Source of the DNA: Sedimentisphaerales bacterium
Lineage (GTDB): Bacteria > Planctomycetota > Phycisphaerae > Sedimentisphaerales > SM23-30
Assembly: GCA_028281535.1 (NCBI GenBank)
Contig: JANQJS010000046.1
Coordinates: 1 to 64,000 of the forward strand
Length of the DNA stretch: 64,000 nt
Direction of reading: 5' to 3'
Shown here piece by piece: positions 33,999-42,700 of the stretch; the first letter of the stretch is position 1; every line of letters begins with the position of its first letter. The notes under the pieces were generated by a model. That model had not been told where the DNA came from, searched no databases, and worked only from the letters and a program-made list of their open reading frames with translations. The position numbers were made by a program, and so were the translations under genes.

Positions 33999-36896
33999 TT
34001 ACCAAGCTAATGGTTTTTGCCAGGATTCTTTTAGCGTATCACAGGATGCGCTGATGGCGATTTTTTTGTTGGTATCCTTGATTTCCAACTGAGGGGCGTC
34101 TGTGACTTTTCCTATTTCACCGAAACGGATATCTGAAAATAATTTCGCAATCTTGTCAAAATTATCAGGTTTGATTTCGATGATGTAGCGGCTGGTTGAT
34201 TCGCTGAACAGGATTTGCTCAGATTTTGTGACGTCATCGCTCGTAGGGACCGCACTAAGATCAATCGTCATCCCCAGATTGCCAGCAAAACACATTTCAG
34301 CTAATGCAACAGACAATCCACCTTCGCTGCAGTCGTGGCAGGATTCTATTAAGCCTTCTGAAATTGCTTTGGCAATAACTGCTGCCGTTTGTGGACCTGC
34401 TTTTAGATCAACTTTTGGTACGTTTGCTCCCAATTCATTTTTTGTCATATAATAATGTGAAGCACCTAGTTCATTTTTGGTTTCGCCAACGATTAAGACC
34501 AGGTTGTCGGTTTCTTTTAGATCCATCGTAATACATGTTTTGACATTATCTACCAGTGTCATTGCACTAATGAGCAGGGTGCCGGGGATGTTAATGGTTT
34601 CACCTGTTTCGGTTTTAAATTCGTTATTGAGTGAATCTTTACCTGAGATGAAAGGCGTGCCATAAGCCATCGCGCCATCGTAACAACCTTGAGCGGCTTT
34701 CACTAAGCCACCAAGACGGTCAGGTTTGTCGCAATTACCCCAGCAGAAATTATCAAGGATGGCAATGTTGTCTGCACGACCACCGACAGATACCACGTTA
34801 CGTACCGCTTCATCAATAGCTGCTAATGCCATCCAGTAAGGATCGATGTCGCCAAATTGAGGGCATAAGCCAACACTCAGTGCAACGCCTTTGTCTGAAT
34901 TTAATCTTGGGCGAATGACCGAGGCATCTCCTGGACCATCATTCTCTACGCCAACTAAAGGTTTAATGACTGAGCCACCTTGCACTTCATGATCATATTG
35001 ACGAATGACCCATTCTTTGCTGGCTACATTATAATGAGACAATATTGCTTTAAGATCATCAGTGTAATCTGTTTTTTCTTCGAAGGTTGGTTCTGCCGTT
35101 TGGCGTGAATGCCAGGTTGCTTTACGTGCATATTTAGGCAGGCCATTATGTAAGAACTCCATTTCCAATTCACCTACGATAGTGCCATGATAACGCAATT
35201 CTAAGTTGCCCTTGTTACCAAAGGTGCCAATCACAGATGCTTCGACATCTTCGCTTGCAAATATTTCCAAACAACGATCAATGTTTTCTGGTGGTACGGA
35301 AATGACCATACGTTCTTGTGCTTCACTGATCCAGATTTCGGTATAATTGAGGCCATCATATTTTAAGGGTACTTTTTCAAGGTCTACCACTGCGCCCAGT
35401 TTTTCACCCATTTCACCGACGGCACTACTCAAGCCGCCTGCTCCACAATCGGTGATGGCGACATAAAGACGTTCATCACGAGCTTGGAGTAATGTGTCGA
35501 GCGTTTTCTTTTCAACAATTGGGTTGCCGATTTGAACCGCATGCGAAAAGAGATCTTCATGTTCATGAGTCATTTCACCGCTGCTAAACGTTGCTCCATG
35601 AATACCATCGCGGCCGGTACGTCCACCGACAACGACGATAAGATTGCCTTCTTGAGCATCGCCAAAACACATGTCGCGAGGAATGATTCCAACGCTGCCG
35701 CAGAAGACAAGAGGATTGCCTAAGTAGCGGTCATCAAATTGGATTGCACCATTAACCGTGGGGATTCCCATTCGATTACCATAATCTCTTACGCCACTGA
35801 CGACACCTTTCATCACGCGGCGAGGGTGCAAAACACCTGTCGGTAATGTATTGATATCTTTGTCCGGTGGAGCAAAGCAGAATATATCGGTATTGGCAAT
35901 GGGTTTTGCTGCAAGGCCTGTTCCCATTGTGTCACGAATACAACCACCAATACCTGTCGCTGAGCCACCATATGGTTCAATCGCAGATGGGTGATTGTGG
36001 GTTTCTACTTTAAAGCTAACACCAAAATCCTCATCAAATTCAATGATCCCGGCATTATCTTCAAAAATTGAAATACACCAGGATTTATCTAAGTCAAATG
36101 TTGCTTTGGCAATGGTCGACTTAAGTAGATTTTCAATAATAGTCGTTTTGCCATTTTCGCGATCTTCGGTATAATCGGTATATTCAATCGTACTGCGGAA
36201 TGTTTTATGAACGCAATGTTCGCTCCAGGTTTGAGCGAGTGTTTCCAGTTCAATGTCTGTTGGTTCGCGGTCAAGATTTTGGTAGTGCGTTTGGATGGTT
36301 TTCATTTCTTCCAAATTGAGGAAGAGATCCATCTTACTGCTCAATTCCATCAGATAATCTTCATCAAGATTTCGGATGGCAATATTTTGTAGGTTTAATG
36401 TGTATGGACTGACGTGCGGGTGAGGAGGTTCTTTATCCGCTGAGATAATGACTTCTTCAATGCAATCGTTACCTAATACTTTTTCAGCGATCAGCTGCTT
36501 TTGCTTGTCGTTCAAATTGCCCATCACAAGATACTTGCGGCCAGTACGGACGCTATCGACGTCAAGGTTCATGTCGTTGATAGCCATGATAGTTGACGCG
36601 GCAACTGGATCGGTCACGCCTGCTTTCAAGTGAACTTCAAATACGGTGGTTTTTGCTAATCCTGGTGGAGGATCTGAATGGCCAATGAGGTATTCTTCGC
36701 AAATTGGATCTGCAAGCAATTCACCAGCAATTTGCTTGAGTTGGTCTTCTTGCAATTGGCCTTCAATGAATGAGACATTAATCGATTGCACGGCATCCAC
36801 GCCGCGAATACCAAGTTGTTCGATATCGTGTTTGATTTCTTCGCCATGAGGATCTGGATAATCTTGTTTGTTAAACGTTTCAATTCGAGAAAGCAT
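33999..36896 (-). CDS. purL: FGAM synthase PurL with N-terminal PurS-like repeats
   Basis: 965 residues; ATP-dependent amination of FGAR. The core carries WSEHC.HKTF, VETHNHPSAIEPYGG(S)ATGIGG, GMGIPTVNG-like GNRMGIPTVNG, and SSAVGEMGEKLGA. About 170 extra N-terminal residues read as two PurS-like modules (INVSFIEGQL... and FEVHLKAGVTDPVAASTI...VRTGRKYLV). This matches a PurS2-PurL fusion, and no free purS is seen. The glutaminase PurQ is separate. Its ATG overlaps the tyrA stop by one base (TAATG), so the two are cotranslated. Confidence 0.94.
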   Translation of the reverse strand: MLSRIETFNKQDYPDPHGEEIKHDIEQLGIRGVDAVQSINVSFIEGQLQEDQLKQIAGELLADPICEEYLIGHSDPPPGLAKTTVFEVHLKAGVTDPVAASTIMAINDMNLDVDSVRTGRKYLVMGNLNDKQKQLIAEKVLGNDCIEEVIISADKEPPHPHVSPYTLNLQNIAIRNLDEDYLMELSSKMDLFLNLEEMKTIQTHYQNLDREPTDIELETLAQTWSEHCVHKTFRSTIEYTDYTEDRENGKTTIIENLLKSTIAKATFDLDKSWCISIFEDNAGIIEFDEDFGVSFKVETHNHPSAIEPYGGSATGIGGCIRDTMGTGLAAKPIANTDIFCFAPPDKDINTLPTGVLHPRRVMKGVVSGVRDYGNRMGIPTVNGAIQFDDRYLGNPLVFCGSVGIIPRDMCFGDAQEGNLIVVVGGRTGRDGIHGATFSSGEMTHEHEDLFSHAVQIGNPIVEKKTLDTLLQARDERLYVAITDCGAGGLSSAVGEMGEKLGAVVDLEKVPLKYDGLNYTEIWISEAQERMVISVPPENIDRCLEIFASEDVEASVIGTFGNKGNLELRYHGTIVGELEMEFLHNGLPKYARKATWHSRQTAEPTFEEKTDYTDDLKAILSHYNVASKEWVIRQYDHEVQGGSVIKPLVGVENDGPGDASVIRPRLNSDKGVALSVGLCPQFGDIDPYWMALAAIDEAVRNVVSVGGRADNIAILDNFCWGNCDKPDRLGGLVKAAQGCYDGAMAYGTPFISGKDSLNNEFKTETGETINIPGTLLISAMTLVDNVKTCITMDLKETDNLVLIVGETKNELGASHYYMTKNELGANVPKVDLKAGPQTAAVIAKAISEGLIESCHDCSEGGLSVALAEMCFAGNLGMTIDLSAVPTSDDVTKSEQILFSESTSRYIIEIKPDNFDKIAKLFSDIRFGEIGKVTDAPQLEIKDTNKKIAISASCDTLKESWQKPLAW

Positions 36897-37777
36897 TATG
36901 AGGGCAGTTCCTTCCGTTTAAGTTTGCTTTGGACCAGCTGGTCGCGTTGCTTTTGAGCTTTTTCCAGCAGCTCAAGTACTTTTTTATCGTTATTATTTTT
37001 TAAGGCCGTTTGAAAACGGGTAAGTTCGTTGATCATTTTGTCGATGGCTTTATCTGTGTTGGCGGCGTTATTCATTAAAATATCTCGCCAGAGCTCTGGG
37101 TTGCCAGAAGCTACTCGGGAGGTGTCAAGAAATCCTTTACCGCAAAGCATCATTTCTTCAAGGACATTGCTGTTGACCAGTGCCATGGCCATAACGTGCG
37201 GCAAATGACTGATGCGGGCTAGTGCTTTGTCATGATTTTCTGGTGTCATTTGAGACACTCTCATGCTGAGATTTTCCCAGAACTTACTGATAAAATCGAT
37301 TGTTTTTTTTGTATTCTTTTTCGTTGGTGTTACGATGCAGTTTGCGCCTTCAAATAAATCAGCTCTTGAAAAATCAATGCCACTTTGCTCTGAGCCTGCC
37401 ATCGGGTGTGAGCCAATATATTCAACATGTTTGGGCAAGTGTTTTTGAGCATACTTGTTAGGCAATGCTTTTGTACTGCCGACATCTGATACGATACATC
37501 CTTCGGGTAAATGTTCAGCCATGCTTTTGAATAACTCTTCAAACGTGCTAAGAGGGGATGCAAGGATGACCAATTGAGCATTCGCAACTGCTTTTCCAAG
37601 ATTAGATTGAATTTCATGCACAATACCCATATCCAGAGCTTTAGCAGCGGTACTTTTTCTTTGGGTGAAACCGCAGATTTTCACAGAGGAAAAAGCGCCG
37701 GGAAGGGCCAAACCAAGCGAGCCGCCTAAAAGACCTAGGCCTATGATTGATACGTGTTCTAAATCTTTAAATTGCAT
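36896..37777 (-). CDS. tyrA: Prephenate dehydrogenase
   Basis: 293 residues; NAD(P)-dependent oxidative decarboxylation of prephenate (or arogenate) in tyrosine synthesis. Rossmann motif GLGLLGGS (13-20), IGSHPMAGSE (121-130) with the catalytic His124, and the helical C-terminal dimerisation domain with ISHLPHV are all in place. There is no chorismate mutase or ACT domain. It is the first gene of a pair with purL, an uncommon mix of pathways. The divergent accA begins 280 bp away. Confidence 0.95.
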   Translation of the reverse strand: MQFKDLEHVSIIGLGLLGGSLGLALPGAFSSVKICGFTQRKSTAAKALDMGIVHEIQSNLGKAVANAQLVILASPLSTFEELFKSMAEHLPEGCIVSDVGSTKALPNKYAQKHLPKHVEYIGSHPMAGSEQSGIDFSRADLFEGANCIVTPTKKNTKKTIDFISKFWENLSMRVSQMTPENHDKALARISHLPHVMAMALVNSNVLEEMMLCGKGFLDTSRVASGNPELWRDILMNNAANTDKAIDKMINELTRFQTALKNNNDKKVLELLEKAQKQRDQLVQSKLKRKELPS

Positions 37778-37990
37778 GAGTTTGTGTTTGAGTGCTTATC
37801 TGTTTAAAGCACTCAAAGTTAACTGCTGACAGGAGGGTTGTCAATTTTTTTCTTGCTATTTAACCTGTTAATTTGTAATATATTAAGTTAATGTAAGCAT
37901 CGCAATTTGACTGCGCATGCTTAATAGATCAAACATTTAATGTTAGAATTATATGTTTAAAAGAATACATTGACGAGTACAAACCAAACA

Positions 37991-38026
37991 CCCCAGGACA
38001 ATTTTTATTTTTTGAGTTGCCTGGGG
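37991..38026 (+). promoter_or_regulatory. Hairpin in the accA leader
   Basis: CCCCAGG (37991-37997) / CCTGGGG (38020-38026), extended by CAA/TTG with one bulge. It ends 30 nt before the accA ATG. The following ATTGTTATT is a weak U-tract, so it could be an attenuator or a 5' stabilising stem. Confidence 0.4.
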
Positions 38027-38056
38027 ATTGTTATTAAATAGGGAATATAAGTTCGG

Positions 38057-39172
38057 ATGGATCAACGAGCCGAATTAAGTGGTTTTTCGATGGCCGTGGC
38101 AAGTGGGCCAAATGGCAGCGGCTGTTTGGAATTTGAAAAGCCACTGGCTGAGTTAGAAAGTCAAATAGCTGAGTTGCATGCTTTGCAAACCGCAAAAGGG
38201 GTGAATTACAACGCTGAAATTCGCCAATTTCGGAAAGACTTAGTTCAACTCACAGGTAAAATTTACAGCCATCTTACTGCTTGGGAAACGGTTCAAGTTT
38301 CTCGCCACCCTCGTCGTCCTCTATTGCCTGATTATCTTGATATGATGGTCCAGGATTTTCGAGAGTTGCATGGCGATCGTCACTTCGGTGATGATAAAGC
38401 GATTGTGACTGGTTTTGGCCGAATTGGTCGTCAAAAAGTGATGATTGTTGGGCATAATAAAGGGCGTCAAACTAAAGAAAAGGTCGCTTGTAATTTTGGT
38501 TGTGCTCAGCCGGAGGGATACCGTAAGGCTTTACTCAAAATGAAATTGGCCGAGAAATTTAATGTGCCAATTGTTTGTTTAATCGATACGCCAGGAGCTT
38601 ATCCTGGTATTGGCGCTGAAGAACGGGGGCAAGCTCAAGCCATTGCCGTCAACCTGATGGAGATGTCACAAATACGTGTCCCCATTGTCAGTGTTGTGAT
38701 TGGTGAAGGGGGATCAGGTGGGGCATTAGGTATAGGTGTAGGTGATAAATTAGCCATGCTGCAATTTGCCTGGTATTCAGTTATTTCACCTGAAGGATGT
38801 GCCGCGATTCTTTGGAAAGATGGTGCTAAAGCTTCTCAAGCCGCTGAAGCATTGAAGCTTACAAGTCAAGATCTTCAAAAATTAAATGTTATTGATCATG
38901 TTGTCGAAGAACCATTAGGCGGTGCTCATCGTAATCCTCATGAAGCTGCTCATAACCTTAAAGAATATTTGGTTAAAACGCTTCAGGATTTAAAACGATG
39001 CAACATCGATGATTTAATGGAAAATCGATATCAGCAATTACGACGATTAGGGCAATTTACTACAGCCAATCCCGTTGCTGAGCAAGAGAGTGTTGACAGG
39101 ATTGTGCGTACAGGCCAGCCCGTTGAGCTTAAGTCGAAATCAAAAAAGGTTTCTTCGTCAACCATGAATTAA
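38057..39172 (+). CDS. accA: Acetyl-CoA carboxylase carboxyltransferase alpha subunit
   Basis: 371 residues; transfers the carboxyl group from biotin to acetyl-CoA with AccD, committing carbon to fatty acid synthesis. The typical start FEKPLAELESQI appears after about 25 extra residues, and VSRHPRRPLLPDYLD, DRHFGDDKAIV, DTPGAYPGIGAEERGQ, GEGGSGGALGI and SPEGCAAILW are diagnostic. A C-terminal tail of about 40 residues is longer than in E. coli (319 residues). Start at 38057 has AGGGAA 11 nt upstream; ATG 38090 is an alternative. accD is not in the window. A thioredoxin-like lipoprotein follows after 51 bp. Confidence 0.96.
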   Translation: MDQRAELSGFSMAVASGPNGSGCLEFEKPLAELESQIAELHALQTAKGVNYNAEIRQFRKDLVQLTGKIYSHLTAWETVQVSRHPRRPLLPDYLDMMVQDFRELHGDRHFGDDKAIVTGFGRIGRQKVMIVGHNKGRQTKEKVACNFGCAQPEGYRKALLKMKLAEKFNVPIVCLIDTPGAYPGIGAEERGQAQAIAVNLMEMSQIRVPIVSVVIGEGGSGGALGIGVGDKLAMLQFAWYSVISPEGCAAILWKDGAKASQAAEALKLTSQDLQKLNVIDHVVEEPLGGAHRNPHEAAHNLKEYLVKTLQDLKRCNIDDLMENRYQQLRRLGQFTTANPVAEQESVDRIVRTGQPVELKSKSKKVSSSTMN

Positions 39173-39223
39173 GCCGATTCTGTTAACGCATAACATTTAA
39201 TTCAATCTCAAAAAGAGTGTATA

Positions 39224-39670
39224 ATGCGTTTGAAGAAAATCATTTCATTGTATAGTGTATTGCTATGTCTCGTGATTATTTTTAGTGGTTGTGAATCGCG
39301 TCAAGCAGGGACCGCTGAGGTTGCATGGCAATATGATTATGATGCTGCAGTCGCAGCAGCTACAAATTCAAACAAGCCTTTGTTCATTGTTTTTTCTGCT
39401 AGCTGGTGTCCACCATGTAAACAGATGAAGAAGTATACTTTCTCTAAACAAAGCGTGAAGGAATACTTAGAAGAGCATTTTATTCCTGTTTATGTCGATA
39501 CAGATAAAAACCCCCAATTAGCAAACCAATTTGGTGCAAACGCCATTCCGACTTATTTAATTCTAAAGCCTGATCAACCAAATCAAATTACTTTTGGTGG
39601 TTTTTACGATGTAGATGAGTTTCTTCGTCGTCTTGAAAGTGGGTTGGCCAGTTTGAATTCTCGCACATAA
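39224..39670 (+). CDS. Thioredoxin-like lipoprotein
   Basis: 148 residues. Lipobox IIFSGC with Cys23 predicts a membrane-anchored extracytoplasmic protein. The thioredoxin fold contains SASWCPPCKQMKK with redox cysteines 62 and 65 and the cis-proline region NAIPTYLIL. This is the YyaL/DsbE-like thioredoxin_7 or thioredoxin_2 type, likely reducing or oxidising disulfides outside the cytoplasm. It may share the accA transcript; a hairpin follows the stop codon at once. Confidence 0.9.
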   Translation: MRLKKIISLYSVLLCLVIIFSGCESRQAGTAEVAWQYDYDAAVAAATNSNKPLFIVFSASWCPPCKQMKKYTFSKQSVKEYLEEHFIPVYVDTDKNPQLANQFGANAIPTYLILKPDQPNQITFGGFYDVDEFLRRLESGLASLNSRT

Positions 39671-39674
39671 AAGT

Positions 39675-39704
39675 GGCAGAGCCTTAAGTAAATAAGACTC
39701 TGCC
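39675..39704 (+). terminator. Hairpin after the thioredoxin gene
   Basis: GGCAGAG-C-CTTA, loop AGTAAA, TAAG-A-CTCTGCC: a 7+4-bp stem directly after the stop codon, between convergent genes. The following TGCTTACCC has little T. A second dyad TCCATAAT / ATTATGGA (39717-39738) overlaps the stop of the opposite gene. Confidence 0.55.
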
Positions 39705-39731
39705 TGCTTACCCAGCTCCATAATAATATAA

Positions 39732-42700
39732 TTATGGAACTATATTAAAACGAACTTCGGAGACAGCATTGGCGAAACTGTCGCCGTGGTTGCTGTTGAT
39801 GGTAATAACTACATAGCGGGTACAAACACCTCCAAAATCCGCTTCATCCGTTCCGGTATAACTGGCCGTTCCTGTTGCCTGGGTGAAATTGAATCCACTT
39901 CCTAATTCGGTCCAATTAATACCATCCTGGGAATAATCAATCGTTACACTATTTAAGCCACGGCCAGGGACTTCATTTCCATTCCAGACATGCAAGAGAC
40001 CTAAAGTGTAAAGATGACCAAGATCATATGAAATCCAATTACCACTGCCACGAGCAGGATTAGGATTTGGTGCTGGAGGATTACCAGCATCGCCATTAGA
40101 CGTCCAGGCTGCTTCAAAAGCTGTGCTGTGAGCGTTACCTGAAAGTCCTGAGCCATTGACTGTATTTGCTGTTGATGCGCCCTCTGTATCCGTGCTGCTT
40201 GCGGTAACAACAACATCAGTACTGTTGCCTGCGCCAACGAAAGTGCTAAATGGTTGGCCTGTTCCACATGCTGCTTGCGTTGTTACGCAAGATGCTGGGG
40301 ATGAGTAACTTGTCATATTTCCCCAGCTATCACGGCTTCGCACTTGATAACAGTATTGTGTCGAGGCTGTTAAGCCACTGTCAACATGGGTTGTAGATGT
40401 TTGCCATCCACTATCAGTTGCTCCACTGGCACCAGTGGATTCATTGAATTGATATTCAACAGGTCCATTGCCTTCACCGTCTGTTGAGACGGATGAAGTG
40501 ACAGTTACTTGCGTATTATCATCAGCTGTCGCGGATAAAATAGATGGTGCACTTGGTGAGTTGCCATCTATCGAAGAGAGCCAAGCCTGACCAAATAAGG
40601 CAAAATCATTGAGTGTGACAGCGCCGTCACAGGATAGATTTGTCTCATTGCAGAAATTATTTACAATAGAACAATTGGTTAGTAACCAGCCATCAGCAAA
40701 CAGGTTCAGGTCAATGGCATCCACATTATTGTCATTATTAAAATCAGCATCTGCACCTGGCATCGTGATATTAACTGCCAACGAAAGAGCCGTTTGATTT
40801 CCCGCTGTGTCACGGGCTTTGACGGCATAGCTATAACTTCCGCAACTTGCCAGTCCATTGTTGGTATAGATATTTGATGGCTGCCAGGTACTATCTGCAC
40901 CACCTGAATTGCCAGTCAGTTCGTCGAAGAAATATTCAACGTTGCTTCCTTCAGGGTCGATAGAAACGGTTGATGTTACCGTTGCTTGTGAAGCAGTGGA
41001 AGCAACCACCGAAACAATGGATGGCGCTGATGGAGGCAAACCACCTTGTACAGCTCCCGTTGAGACAAAGATCGGTTGGCTATAGCCAGAAGCATTGTTT
41101 GACGTATCTTTTGCTTGAACCGCAATAGCATAAGTCGTACTTGCAGATAAGCCATTAATGGTCGTTGAGGTGGTTGTTGGTCCCACTGAACTATTCACAA
41201 CGCCGTTCACGCTGATATCATAACCAGAAAGACCGATGTCATCTGTGGAAGCATTCCAATTGATATCAATCGTGGTTGGTGATTGCGCTGGTGAGGTTAC
41301 ATTCGTAGGAATGCTAGGGGGATTATCACCAGGAGTGCTACCGCCACCACAGCTATTTGCTTCTACAAGGAAATTAAATGGCAGAACAGAACTTGCTCCG
41401 CCACCAACACGATTTCCAATCGTTAAATTAATGGTCCATAATCCAGGTTCACTGAACGCAAAATTGAAATGATTTTCAGTATGAGGATCTTGTGTCATAA
41501 TGAAAAATGGGCTAAGCGTTTGGCCAACACCTTGTGTAAACGCATTCACAAATGTATTTGGATTCGTATAAACACTACAAGTTCCGGAACCTGAAGGTGA
41601 AGTCACAGATGTAATATTTAATGAGACTTGTCCATTAATAAATTGTGATGAAAGGGATTCGTCTGCAGAAATATTAAAGAATGGAGCTCCTTCTGCAGTC
41701 GCATCACTAGCACTTTGTGGTAGACGCCAATACGTTTCGCCGACACCCACACCGGTCACTGCCAAGCCATCTCCAGCTGTTCGTGTTTTGGCAGTCGTAT
41801 TAGGTACATTTATTAGGATATTTGAGAAATTACTTGCTTGGTCACCAGATCCTGGGGGATTCCAAACACCAAAACTACTACCATCGTCAGAATAAAATAC
41901 GGTATTCCAGCAACAGACAATATTAAGATCACTCCAGCCCGAAATCCAATTTGCCGCAAAAGATTGAGTGGGTCCTGTTGAAATAGTAATGACCACATTG
42001 CTGTTACAAGTGACACCTGTTCCGGCATTAGGTGTTACGCTAGCTACTTTACCTGCTAGAACAGTATCGCTTGCTGCATTTTGTACTGTTACATTAGTAA
42101 ACCCTGCATTCGTTAGTGCGGTTTGAGCAGCTGCTTGCGTTAAACCACAGACATCAGGGACCGTACAAGGTCCGCCCGTGCCACCACTGTTTTCCACAAC
42201 GGTAATTGTACCAAACATAAATTCGGGACTGTTACTGGTATGAACATGACAATGGTAGTTGTATTGGTTTGTACCAATATCACCGTTAGAATCATCAAGT
42301 AAAGCTTGGCTGAAGGTCGTATTAAATGTCACACCAGCGGGATTTGTTACCAGAGGATCATTGGTTGATGCAAACACCACCTGGCTTGGATTGCTGATTA
42401 AAAAGTTATGATTACCCGATAGACCAGCCCATACATTGTGGCCGGCTTCATGGAATTCCCATTGAACCGTATCGCCAACATTGATAGTAACATTCGCAGG
42501 GTCAAATTGAAATCCAGGGCCGACGGCAATGTCCACGAAGCCATCTTCGGCATTGGTGGTTGCATTTGCCGTCGCGGACCAGTTACCAGTGTTACCCAGG
42601 CTATCACGATAACGCACGCGATATGAGTATTGAGTGCTTGGGTTCAAGCCTGTATCAAAGTAGTTATTGCCAGAGATCCAGCCGCTATCAGAGCCGCCAG

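Noticed and set aside
36896-37777. tyrA as a bifunctional chorismate mutase/prephenate dehydrogenase
   Set aside because: The protein begins directly with the NAD-binding fold and has no room for a mutase domain.
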